Positions 17,001 through 26,098 of a DNA stretch of 64,000 nucleotides are shown one piece after another. Origin of the DNA: an uncultured Bacteroidales bacterium (GTDB taxonomy: Bacteria; Bacteroidota; Bacteroidia; Bacteroidales; ML635J-15); assembly GCA_937899245.1 (NCBI GenBank), contig CALDKB010000047.1:184372-248371 (forward strand), written 5' to 3'. The position numbers and the translations under genes were made by a program. Within the stretch, counting starts at the first letter, position 1. The number at the start of each line of letters is the position of its first letter. Below the pieces are notes generated by a model. That model ran no database searches and was not told the origin of the DNA. It saw nothing but the letters and a program-made list of their open reading frames with translations.

Positions 17001-20000
17001 TTGCAGTGAAGAATATCAGGGCTATTGGGTATCATCGCAATTTACAACTTTGCCTACGTGTATGCCAGTTTCAGGTGTTGAATTTTCCAACATTACTAGG
17101 ACATCGGTTGACTTGACGTGGTCGGCAGGTGGAGACGAAACACAATGGCAGGTTATTGTTACAGAATCGGGGAGTCCGGACAGCGAGTTAGAACATGCTA
17201 TCATTGTGACAGGTAGACCAGAAACTGCGGTTTCAGGACTAACGTCAAACACTCGTTATAATGCATATGTGAGGGCGTATTGCGATGCTGATGACCAAAG
17301 CAGTTGGGTGAACACGACTTTAAAAACACAATGTGATCTTGTTGAGTTACCAATATACGAATCCTTTGAATCCCCAGCTCCACCTGCAGACTGCTGGTCA
17401 ATCGTGTATGCAAGTGGAAATTCCCAGATTAATCAGATGATTCATGATAGCTATAACTCATCCGAAGGTAGTCAAAGTTTCAGGTTTTCTTCATTTATTT
17501 CTGTGTCTGATTATACGCAGTACTTGATATCGCCAGAGTTTTCCATTACGCAGCAGACAGTGCTGTCGTTTGATTATTACACCTATGGAAGTGGTGATCA
17601 TTTGTGGTATGGTTATTCTAGCACAAATGATAACGTAGATTCGTTTGTTTGGACAGAATTGCCGTTTAATTATGGATTTGAGAACTTTAGGCTTCTTCTT
17701 CCTCTGTCTGCGAAATATATTGGCTTCAAGTATTATGGAGATTGTGCATATTTTGCATATGTGGATAATGTGAAAATTGAGAATGTTAGCTGTGCCCCGG
17801 TAGCCAATGCGAATGTGGACAATGTGGAAGCATACCAGGCAACAGTTCGTTGGACAGATTTGGTAACCAGTGAATATCATGAGGTTTTGGTGTCTGAGAC
17901 GAATGATCCGGAATTGGCAACAGAACAACCTTATGTGGTGATCGGTGATTCGGTAAATGTAACAGGCTTACTTCCTGAAACTGAATATTATGCTTTTGTT
18001 CGTACATATTGCGGTCCAGATGATCGGTCGTCGTGGATAAATGCGGGAAATTTTGTTACACCACCATCGTGTTTGCCTGTAAGTGGCCTTATGATAGGAG
18101 AGGTGGCTAATACATGGGTAGAAGTGTCGTGGACAAGCACTGGTGTTGCAACGCAGTGGCAAGTGCTAGCTACTGTGTCTGATAATGTTGAAGACGCAAC
18201 AGAAGATATGATTATTGTCTCATCGACTAATGTAGTCGTCAGCGGACTTATGCCAGATACATTCTATTATATATTTGTAAGGGCATATTGTAGTGATGAC
18301 GACCAGAGCTCATGGATATACGGTGGTGCATACACGGAGCCTGCATGTATGTATACGGACAACTTGCGAGTAGTTGAATGTGAACCAGATAATGCAGTTG
18401 TTGGTTGGGAACAACGATATGGTCCTACGCAGTGGCAGGTGGTCGTACTGAATGGTGATACAGACATTAATTCGGTTGATGAAAACGATATGATTCTGGT
18501 TTCGACAAATTCGTATACGATGTCAAACTTGACCATAGGAGAAGAATATTACATATATGTTCGTGCATATTGCAGTGAAACAGAAAAAAGTGATTGGAGG
18601 GTGGTGTCGTTTACTACTCCGCAATATCCTTCAATGCAGATGGAAAATTATACGCAGGACTTTGAGTCTGGCTCGGCGGAAAATTGGTCGGTTAATGCCG
18701 AAGGTGTAAATCACTGGCACATTGGAACAGCTACTAATAATGGCGGTCGGTATGGCATGTATATTACTAGTTATATTGATGGTTCGACACATGAATATGA
18801 TCTGCATGAGGATTCTTATGCTTTTGCCTATTGTAGGTTGCGTACTGGCATAGATGGAATTGCTGTTGTGGATTTTGATGCAAAGTGCAAGGGGGAAAAT
18901 AATTATGATATGTTGGGTGTATTCCTTGTGCCGGAAGTAGAGAACCCACAGTTGTCTGGACCTTTTGATAGTTATTCTTCATTATACGGAGAGCATCATT
19001 TGACTAATGTTGTAAATCTAGACGAATGGCAGCACTGGCATTTTGAAAAGCAGGTGTCGACAGGAATTTATGATTTGATATTTGCGTGGAGAAATGATAA
19101 CTCTTATGGAGAACAGCCGCCGGCAGCATTCGACAATATTTCTGTTAACTTTCATCAAATTTCTGACGAAAATGATATTTTGAGCTTTGATTTCAATGGA
19201 GCACAAGAAATTATCATTGATGCAGACGCACATACCGTTGAATGTGAGGTGCTGTATAATGCTAGTTTGCAGATTACTCCGGAGATCGTTGTTTCGGAGT
19301 ATGCGACAATAAGTCCAGAAAGTGGTGTGCCACAGGATTTTACTAATCCTGTGGTATATACAGTAATATCAGAGTCGGGAATTGCACAGGCATGGACTGT
19401 TACAGTTACAAAACTCCCAGCGTCTTCAATGGCCGAAATCGTATCGTTTGATTTTGATGGAAAGCTTTCTTCCCAGATAAATTCTACGATGGCAACTATT
19501 AATGCAACAATAAGTAGGGCTTTCGATATAACATCAATAAGGCCAACAATTGAAGTGTCGCCGCGTGCAACTGTATTCCCAGAAAGCGGAGTCGCTGTCG
19601 ATTTCTCAGATGTGGCATATTATTATGTGACAGCAGAAAATGGGTCTAGAAAACCATGGGCGGTAAGCATTTCGTATGCAGATTCACCGGAAGGTGCCGA
19701 CTGTGCAAATCCTATTGTGGTAGACGCAGAAACCGAACTTCCATATTTGGACATTGCATCGACAGAAGGCAAATACAATATGTATAATTCATTTTTTGCC
19801 GATGTTGTGTCCGCAATGGTAAATACGCCTGGCGAAGATGTTGTATATAGGCTCGATGTCGCCGATAGATCAATGGTGTCGATTCATGCCACATCGTCAA
19901 GTGAGTTGTCATTATTGCTGACAAGTGCATGCGGAACAGCACGTGCGGACATGATAGATGCCCGCTTGAAAACAATGAGTGCCAGCATCGACAACAAGGA

Positions 20001-23000
20001 CTTGAGACCAGGTTCGTACTATATTATTATTGACTCAAGAAATGGCAGCATTGATTATGAATTGCAAATAACCAGAGCAAATTATTGCTTCGATGTTGAT
20101 AATCTGCATGTTGTAGAACGCTTGCAGAATTCTATAACAGTTGAATGGACTCAAGGCGCAAATGAAACGTCGTGGAATGTGGATTATGCATTGGCGGGAC
20201 AGACTCCAAACGGAGCAAACTCCAGCACAGCTACATCGACAAGTTATACGATAACAGGACTGACTGAAAATACAGACTATATTATAAAGGTGTCGGCTTT
20301 GTGTGGCGCTGCTAGCACAAGTGATGGGGTTTTAATTGACGCTTCGACAATTTCGTCGTGCCAGAAGCCGGATGATATAGTTGTGGATAATGTAATGAAC
20401 GATGGCATCTCGCTTTCGTGGAACGGATTCAATATGATGCAGTGGACTGTAGAATACAAATCGGAATCTGATGATGAGTACGAGTCGGTAACTGTATCTG
20501 AAAATTCGGTTTCAATTACGGATTTGTCTTCATCTACAATGTATGACATACGAATAAAGTCTGTTTGCGGGGATGGCATTTATTCTGATTATGCTTATAT
20601 TTCATGTTATACTTCCTGCGATTACATTTCGGAGTTCCCGTTCGTTGAGAATTTCGATGGCGAGACATTCCCGCCGGATTGTTGGAAGCAGGAACGCACG
20701 GCTACAGGTTCGGGACCTGGTATTAGCTATATGTCGGGCGCATGGAAACGTTCAACTTCGCAGGTTTGCGATAATACAACGCCGAAAGTACAGTTGGCCG
20801 ATACCAAGGCTGGTGCGGTAAATAATTTGGTGTCGCAACCATTTTTCTTCTCAGAGACATTAAACGGATATGAAATCAGACTTGACGTTTATCGTTCTAC
20901 GGCATCTTCTTCGGCTAGCGACGAAGGAATTGAAGTATGGGTTAACTCATTGCCAAACATTACCGTAGGCACCCCTCAACGCTTAGGATTCGTTTCAAAG
21001 AATTACACAATATCTGATGGCGGTATTGTAGGGGCGGAAGAGTCGGCCGGTTGCTATACCTATATATTTAATACTATGCGAACTGGAGTTACTTATGTAA
21101 TTCTTGTTGGTAAATCGCAATATGCCGGTGGCGTATATGCAGACAATCTTGTCGTTGACAAGGCCGACGATTGTATTGCTGCTTCAAATCTTTCTGTTGC
21201 CGAGGTTGGCATAAATGATGTTACATTGACATGGAACAACAGGAATAACTCTTGTGTATGGAATGTAGAGTATTCGGTTGATGGCGGTGAGTATCAATCG
21301 GTAGAACTTAGCGAATCGGAATTGCTAGTCGAAGGATTAACATCGGAGTCCTTGCATGATATTTCTGTTCGTATTCAGGCAATCTGTGTGGCAGATGTCG
21401 CCGAAAGCCAGTGGTACGAGGATTCGCTTACATTTGTAACCAATTGTGATATTAACCCGTTGCCTTATGCACAGAATTTCGATGAAATTGATCAGTTGCC
21501 ATATTGCTGGGAATCGTATCATTGGAGTGGCGCTAATAATATTGAATGGACGGTTGCGGATGGACAGGCATATTTGCCTGTTTCTGCAAGTTCAAATACT
21601 ACATTGTTGATTTCATCGCGGTTGCGCTTTACATCAGACAACGATTATCTGCTAGATTTTGATGTGTATCGTACTCGTCAGAATGTTTCGAATCCGGATA
21701 CCTTGATGGTATATTACAGCAGTACTAAAAATCTAAGTACGGCATCGCTGATGGGGCGTGTGATAATGCAGAATGCGCAAGTAAATGGCATGGAAAATAT
21801 AAAGCTTGACTTCCCTGCATTGTATGGCGATTACTTTGTAATATTTGCAGCAGTCGGAATGAGATCGTTCCAGATCGACAATGTGACAGTTAGAGGCTTG
21901 TCATCTGAAGCAGATATTTTGTCGTTCTCGTTCGCTGAGCAAACATCAGAAGCTGTAATAGATGCCGAAAACAAGACTGTTAGCATAGGCGTTGATTTCG
22001 GAACAGACCTGACTTCGCTAGTGCCTACATTCACAATATCGCCATATGCAACCGTTGACTATCAATCCGGAGTGGCTCGCGATTTCTCGTCAAGCGTTGT
22101 ATATAATGTAACATCGGAAAATGCATTGTTTGTAAATAGTTGGACCATTAATGCGGCAATTGATGAAAATGCTTGCCCAAATCCTTCTGACAATGATATC
22201 TCTCTCGTTGTTGATGGCGATTCTGTCTCAATTTCAATATCTCAAATTTTCAACGAAACGTCATACAACCTGAAGGTCGCTTCTGGACAGATAGATCCTG
22301 ATAACGAAATCGCGGATGTTTTTGACGGCACGATTACAACTGGGGATACTGTTATTTATGGATTGTATTCTCATACAGAATATCATGTGTATGTTCAGTC
22401 TAATTGTGGGGCATCAGGATGGACTGAAAAAACATTTTTTACCTCATGTGGCGTTTATGAACTGCCGTACGAAGAAGATTTTTCTGCTTCTGTCGATTTG
22501 AATTGCTGGTCGGTAAAAGACGGAAATGCAGATGGAAATACCTGGAATATAGCAAACGGGTATGCACGCTATTCTTTCTCTAGAACGCAAAACGCTGACG
22601 ATTATCTGGTTTCTCCTGTATTCCCGATTGTAAACCATACCAAATTTAAATTCAATTATTACGTTGGCAATTTCTCATACCCGGAAAAATTCTCAGTATA
22701 TGTGATCTCAGAAGGCGATACTGTCCTGATAGCATCAAGAACGGCAACAAATGAATCGACAGAACAGTTCGGTCCTATTGACATATCGCAATATGCTGGT
22801 AGCGACGCCCAGATTGCTATTCGTTGCTATTCTGAGCCGTATATGTATCGATTGTATATTGATGATTTCAGCATCAAGACTTCTGAATTCGAAATCTTGT
22901 CTTCTGCTGTCGGCCGTGGAACAATAACGCCAGATGGAATAACCGATGCCTTGTCGGGTGATACTATAACTTATGAGATAAACCCGTTAAACGGAAACGA

Positions 23001-25203
23001 ACTTGTCTCCTTGATTCTCGACAGTCGCGATGTGACATCTGATGTCGTAGACAATGTATATCAGCTGGCAAATATTCGTATGCCACACACTTTGACCGCA
23101 ACATTTACCGATAACTTCGTAATATCGGCAACCTCTTCTGAAGGTGGAAGTATCAGTCCGTCCGGCGACATGGTTTATCGTGCAGGAGAGTCTGTTTCTT
23201 TTGCATTCCTGCCAGACGAGGGGTACCGAATTAGTTCTGTCGTAGTGGATGGCGTTGACATAATATCGTCAATGACAAGCAATACATATTCTTTTGAAAA
23301 CCTTGCCGACGACCATACAATCTCGGTATCTTTTAGCGAGATAATTTACTATACTGTAGAGGCGACAGCCGGCGAACACGGAAGTGTTGCTCCAAGCGGA
23401 ACCATAACTGTAGAAGAAGGATCGGAGTTGACACTTGTCGCAGATCCGGACGAAGGTTATCGTGTGGCAGCGTTTGAGATTGATGGCGTTGATGTTATTG
23501 CATCCAATAATACATATACGTTACAAAATATAGATGCCGACCATACTGTAAATGTAACATTCGAAGAAATTGTATTCCGTACGATTACCGCTTCGTGTGG
23601 TGAGAACGGAACAATTACACCAGCTGGCGATTTCGTTGCTTATAATGGTAGTAACATCGATTTCGTTATTGTGCCTAACGCAGGATATCATATCAGTACC
23701 GTTCTTGTTGATGGAGTGGAGAGTTCCGCGTTGCTTGTAGATGGCGTATATTCGTTCCGTAATGTTACTTCAGACCATACGATATATGCCGAATTTGAAA
23801 TCAATACATACACTATTTCGTCGTATGCCCGTGGAGGAACTATTACGCCAAGCGGAGTGGTATCTGTGGCCCATGGAGAGTCTGTGACATTCGAATTTGC
23901 ACCCGATGAGGAATACGAACTGGCAAATGTAATTGTCGACAACAGAACTGTTGAGCCGGAAGGAAATACGTATGTGTTTGAAAACGTATCGGCAAATCAT
24001 ACTATAGCAGTTGTGTTTACACCTATGAATATAGCACACTACAATATTTCAGCTACGGCAGGAGATCATGGAAGCATTTCTCCAAACGGTGTAGTACGAG
24101 TAGCTGAGGGCGGTAGTCAGCAGTTTGATATTACGCCGGATGCGCACTATTACATTTCATCTATATTAGTAGATGGAAGCCAAGTAGAAACAGCCGAAAG
24201 CTATGTGTTTGATAATGTGGTGTCAGACCATTCGATAGCAGTAGGTTTTGCAGCTTATCAGCATATAATTACGGCTAGTGCAGGAATTCACGGTGCTATA
24301 TCGCCAAGTGGAGAGGTGCTTGTCGATGAGGGTTCGGATGCGACATTCACGTTTATACCCGATAGGGGATACAGGGTGGCTTTGGTAACTGTTGATGGAG
24401 ATCCGGTTGATTTTGAAAACGACTCTTATACGATTGAGGATGTCATGGTCGACCATAACATTGATGTAAGTTTCGAAATCATTCCAGTCTGGACAATTAC
24501 TGCAGCATCATCGAACAACGGAACAATTTCGCCATCAGGGGCTCAGTATGTCGTTGATGGAGAAAGCATAACCTTCTCTTTTGTTCCGGACGAAGGTTAT
24601 GTCGTAGAACGCTTCGTTGTTGATGGGCAGAGCCATTTCACAAGCGAAACATCTTACACGTTTGAAAATGTTACGGAAGATCATTACATATACGTTGCAT
24701 TCAGGACCTTTGTATATTACATAACGGCAACGGCAGGCGAGCATGGACAAATTGAACCGGCCGGAATCGTTGAGGTGCTTCCTGGCGACAATCAGTTGTT
24801 CAGCTTTATTCCAGATATGGGTTACAGGGTTGATAGCGTGTTTGTTGACGGAGCGCCTGTAGTTTTTGAAAACGACCAGTATCTCTTTGAAAATGTTGAT
24901 TCAATGCATTCTATTCATGTCACCTTCGTGCATATAGAAGTATCTTCAGAGGAGATTGAAGTGAATAATATTTCGTTGTATCCAAATCCAAACGATGGCG
25001 TATTTTCAATAGCATTTGCCGACATGAACGGGCACATTGTTTGTCAGCTTATTGATGTTAGGGGCGCTTTGTTGGACGAGCGAGAAGCATATGTTGAGGA
25101 TGGCAGCACTATTGAAATGTCGTATGACCTTAACCCCGGAACATATTTTGTAAAGATTATCTCTGACGACAAAGTTGTTGTCGAACGCTTTGTTGTTAGA
25201 TAG
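14038..25203 (+). CDS. Giant T9SS-exported multidomain surface protein (class A tail)
   Basis: 3721 residues. A signal peptide (1-28, ending VKAQ) is followed by a mosaic of about eight jelly-roll/cleaved-adhesin-like domains (the first at about 45-222; others begin near 316, 661, 1099, 1540, 2195, 2470 and 2803), about thirteen fibronectin type III-like domains marked by ATQWQV and YYVYVRSYC motifs, three DUF5018-like modules (from about 1712, 1795 and 2624), one PPC-like module (1889-2014), and nine InlB-like repeats with G-T-I-T-P-G and VDG motifs (about 2950-3635). The last 79 residues (from NNISLYPNPNDG) are a class A type IX sorting domain. The protein should cross the outer membrane and be anchored at the surface, probably as an adhesin. 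No enzymatic domain is recognised. Confidence 0.9.
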   Translation: MNKFRKYCVMLLIVSIFSLVCGISVKAQNGANYEGTGTKNLSNAVVLSSGFEDEDDNSLWVLENGSQENKWYIGSAASYSGSKSLYISNDGGVSNEYSTSSTSYVYAYRTLSIPAGECVVSFDWKSNGESSWDVMHAFLVPSSVTLTAGDANGQMNSTNVTPAGWYDVSSGIKYGQTQWQHNVTTVTVDAGTYNLVFFWKNDNNMGGQPPAAIDNVRVVLTDCQMISSLSVDEIGSDYASVSWSESGSASQWQYFLSNVSYDENELDTVPVTLVSSNILNLQNLEAGRTYYLYVRSYCSVTSQSVWTSVVINTSCGVAQIPIVESFESVGPPATCWKLIYGNNSPSVNPMIHDLEESSVGSRSFRFSSFSYYSSGNYNQYLVSPNISAGHHLILDFDYKNKEVDDTLYVGYSTTGDTPECFNWTKLSPSTFDFTSYTYILPGEATYFAFRYNANCRYYAWVDNVNMHEIECDVEGLSVTNVSSFSASFSWNEGSVSQWGIVVSESEMTAAQLENAAPVLVDENYYTATGLQEETEYHVYVRPYLMGSSSCDWQSITFTTETFVCSAVENLRIADAGNGVPVVAWDAVDSSDEWAVVVSATPLSNFSSVVPDIVETASYTVSSLEAINGSCYIYVRPTCNMSDASLWRSVRYSHNVDEIYECDFEDNSEITHWEIVNGDCENQWYIGDVANNGGQNGLYISNDGGVTNQYSITGTSQVYAYRQVNLPADDILVKFDWKAYGETGYDYLSVYLVRAIGDFSASNITSSAIIISSALNAKSSWSTESNAVHVDEAGAYYLVFKWTNDYSAGYQTPAAVDNISIVKPYCMASFDVDVDSNVLSMNLTWRNVNASDFNYQVFASTTSDADYQTVVPENISSPYYSISNLQPGTHYYIFYRKVCGEGEYSEWKTVSGWTESCYSPDYVDVEDVTVSTARCSWYASEYISRWEVLVSTSSSAYDATESPILVENSEFNVTGLLPETDYYVYVRSYCSEEYQGYWVSSQFTTLPTCMPVSGVEFSNITRTSVDLTWSAGGDETQWQVIVTESGSPDSELEHAIIVTGRPETAVSGLTSNTRYNAYVRAYCDADDQSSWVNTTLKTQCDLVELPIYESFESPAPPADCWSIVYASGNSQINQMIHDSYNSSEGSQSFRFSSFISVSDYTQYLISPEFSITQQTVLSFDYYTYGSGDHLWYGYSSTNDNVDSFVWTELPFNYGFENFRLLLPLSAKYIGFKYYGDCAYFAYVDNVKIENVSCAPVANANVDNVEAYQATVRWTDLVTSEYHEVLVSETNDPELATEQPYVVIGDSVNVTGLLPETEYYAFVRTYCGPDDRSSWINAGNFVTPPSCLPVSGLMIGEVANTWVEVSWTSTGVATQWQVLATVSDNVEDATEDMIIVSSTNVVVSGLMPDTFYYIFVRAYCSDDDQSSWIYGGAYTEPACMYTDNLRVVECEPDNAVVGWEQRYGPTQWQVVVLNGDTDINSVDENDMILVSTNSYTMSNLTIGEEYYIYVRAYCSETEKSDWRVVSFTTPQYPSMQMENYTQDFESGSAENWSVNAEGVNHWHIGTATNNGGRYGMYITSYIDGSTHEYDLHEDSYAFAYCRLRTGIDGIAVVDFDAKCKGENNYDMLGVFLVPEVENPQLSGPFDSYSSLYGEHHLTNVVNLDEWQHWHFEKQVSTGIYDLIFAWRNDNSYGEQPPAAFDNISVNFHQISDENDILSFDFNGAQEIIIDADAHTVECEVLYNASLQITPEIVVSEYATISPESGVPQDFTNPVVYTVISESGIAQAWTVTVTKLPASSMAEIVSFDFDGKLSSQINSTMATINATISRAFDITSIRPTIEVSPRATVFPESGVAVDFSDVAYYYVTAENGSRKPWAVSISYADSPEGADCANPIVVDAETELPYLDIASTEGKYNMYNSFFADVVSAMVNTPGEDVVYRLDVADRSMVSIHATSSSELSLLLTSACGTARADMIDARLKTMSASIDNKDLRPGSYYIIIDSRNGSIDYELQITRANYCFDVDNLHVVERLQNSITVEWTQGANETSWNVDYALAGQTPNGANSSTATSTSYTITGLTENTDYIIKVSALCGAASTSDGVLIDASTISSCQKPDDIVVDNVMNDGISLSWNGFNMMQWTVEYKSESDDEYESVTVSENSVSITDLSSSTMYDIRIKSVCGDGIYSDYAYISCYTSCDYISEFPFVENFDGETFPPDCWKQERTATGSGPGISYMSGAWKRSTSQVCDNTTPKVQLADTKAGAVNNLVSQPFFFSETLNGYEIRLDVYRSTASSSASDEGIEVWVNSLPNITVGTPQRLGFVSKNYTISDGGIVGAEESAGCYTYIFNTMRTGVTYVILVGKSQYAGGVYADNLVVDKADDCIAASNLSVAEVGINDVTLTWNNRNNSCVWNVEYSVDGGEYQSVELSESELLVEGLTSESLHDISVRIQAICVADVAESQWYEDSLTFVTNCDINPLPYAQNFDEIDQLPYCWESYHWSGANNIEWTVADGQAYLPVSASSNTTLLISSRLRFTSDNDYLLDFDVYRTRQNVSNPDTLMVYYSSTKNLSTASLMGRVIMQNAQVNGMENIKLDFPALYGDYFVIFAAVGMRSFQIDNVTVRGLSSEADILSFSFAEQTSEAVIDAENKTVSIGVDFGTDLTSLVPTFTISPYATVDYQSGVARDFSSSVVYNVTSENALFVNSWTINAAIDENACPNPSDNDISLVVDGDSVSISISQIFNETSYNLKVASGQIDPDNEIADVFDGTITTGDTVIYGLYSHTEYHVYVQSNCGASGWTEKTFFTSCGVYELPYEEDFSASVDLNCWSVKDGNADGNTWNIANGYARYSFSRTQNADDYLVSPVFPIVNHTKFKFNYYVGNFSYPEKFSVYVISEGDTVLIASRTATNESTEQFGPIDISQYAGSDAQIAIRCYSEPYMYRLYIDDFSIKTSEFEILSSAVGRGTITPDGITDALSGDTITYEINPLNGNELVSLILDSRDVTSDVVDNVYQLANIRMPHTLTATFTDNFVISATSSEGGSISPSGDMVYRAGESVSFAFLPDEGYRISSVVVDGVDIISSMTSNTYSFENLADDHTISVSFSEIIYYTVEATAGEHGSVAPSGTITVEEGSELTLVADPDEGYRVAAFEIDGVDVIASNNTYTLQNIDADHTVNVTFEEIVFRTITASCGENGTITPAGDFVAYNGSNIDFVIVPNAGYHISTVLVDGVESSALLVDGVYSFRNVTSDHTIYAEFEINTYTISSYARGGTITPSGVVSVAHGESVTFEFAPDEEYELANVIVDNRTVEPEGNTYVFENVSANHTIAVVFTPMNIAHYNISATAGDHGSISPNGVVRVAEGGSQQFDITPDAHYYISSILVDGSQVETAESYVFDNVVSDHSIAVGFAAYQHIITASAGIHGAISPSGEVLVDEGSDATFTFIPDRGYRVALVTVDGDPVDFENDSYTIEDVMVDHNIDVSFEIIPVWTITAASSNNGTISPSGAQYVVDGESITFSFVPDEGYVVERFVVDGQSHFTSETSYTFENVTEDHYIYVAFRTFVYYITATAGEHGQIEPAGIVEVLPGDNQLFSFIPDMGYRVDSVFVDGAPVVFENDQYLFENVDSMHSIHVTFVHIEVSSEEIEVNNISLYPNPNDGVFSIAFADMNGHIVCQLIDVRGALLDEREAYVEDGSTIEMSYDLNPGTYFVKIISDDKVVVERFVVR

Positions 25204-25227
25204 GCGAAAATTCATGCTTTTTATATT

Positions 25228-25258
25228 GAAGGCTATTCATCGAATAGCCTTCTTTTTT
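25228..25258 (+). terminator. Strong rho-independent terminator after the giant gene
   Basis: GAAGGCTATTC (25228-25238) and GAATAGCCTTC (25242-25252) form a perfect 11-bp stem with a 3-base loop, followed by six T. It separates the first giant gene from the next transcription unit. Confidence 0.95.
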
Positions 25259-25469
25259 GTGCCAAATTTCGGGCTGCAATATTTTGTGTGAGCAGTATCC
25301 ATTTGCCCGATATTCATAGATATTTTGTGACGACTGGCGCGAGATTCGATAATGTGCTGTGTTTGGCTTTGGGTGAAGTTGTAACTGCTCTTATGAATTT
25401 CGATGCTGTGCGTTTGCCTTATGCTATTAGTATAATAATGGATAATGTTAAAAAAATATTAAAATTAAT

Positions 25470-25500
25470 TTTGCGCTATTGATAAAAAAATATAAATTTG
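25470..25500 (+). promoter_or_regulatory. Promoter of the small exported protein and second giant gene
   Basis: TTTG at 25470-25473 and TAAATTTG at 25493-25500 are 19 bp apart. The predicted leader is about 60 bases. The rest of the 25204-25565 gap holds only the terminator and no convincing gene. Confidence 0.75.
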
Positions 25501-25565
25501 GAGATGAAATTGACGGAGAATTTTTTTTCGTTTATAAAAGGGTAGAAACAAAAATAAGTAGAAGT

Positions 25566-26087
25566 ATGAGAAAAATTTTATTGGGCATATCAATTTTATT
25601 TGTTCAGGCATTGTTTATGTCTGTTAATGCACAAGTTAAGGTGGCGGATGATGGTGTCACAAAAGTTTATCAAGATGGTACAAGAATAACATATTTCGAG
25701 ATGTCAAACTTTCCGAATTCGCCTGAAGTACGTGAATTTGTCTCGAAGATGCTTCTGGAAAATCCTGATGTACACAGAGTGATATTGTATGAAGATGGCT
25801 TTAACTGCATGTTTGATGCAAAGGAAAACATAACACCTTACATGGTGGTTGATGCTATTAATGAAGCGTTGTCGCTGTATCGCGAGGAAGTTGGCGACTA
25901 CAACGTTAAGGTTGGAGAGTCTAAAACTTCCGTTCAGATGTCAACATATACGGTAAAGGAGGATGCGGGTGTAGTCTTGACTCCCAATTCGAGAGCTGTA
26001 AAGGTTCAGCCGCAGGCAAGCCGGCCGAACTCAAAGTCTGATTCCGAAGTCTTATATAAGATGCAGGACAAGGACAATCGCAAATAA
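25566..26087 (+). CDS. Small exported protein upstream of the SprB-like giant, unknown
   Basis: About 173 residues from the ATG at 25566; the frame is open further upstream but the ATG gives a clean signal peptide (MRKILLGISILF...VNAQ). The mature part is a compact domain with a VYQDGTRITYFEM strand pair and a helix (EVREFVSKMLLENP), then a low-complexity C-terminus rich in Ser, Lys and Gln. No T9SS tail is present, so it is likely periplasmic. It is 11 bases upstream of the 4204-residue giant and shares its promoter, which suggests a role in export, folding or attachment of that protein. Family not recognised. Confidence 0.75.
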   Translation: MRKILLGISILFVQALFMSVNAQVKVADDGVTKVYQDGTRITYFEMSNFPNSPEVREFVSKMLLENPDVHRVILYEDGFNCMFDAKENITPYMVVDAINEALSLYREEVGDYNVKVGESKTSVQMSTYTVKEDAGVVLTPNSRAVKVQPQASRPNSKSDSEVLYKMQDKDNRK

Positions 26088-26098
26088 TTTTTTAGAGA

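Noticed and set aside
25288..25482. 64-codon open frame between the giant genes
   Set aside because: No recognisable feature, overlaps the promoter at 25470, unusual start.
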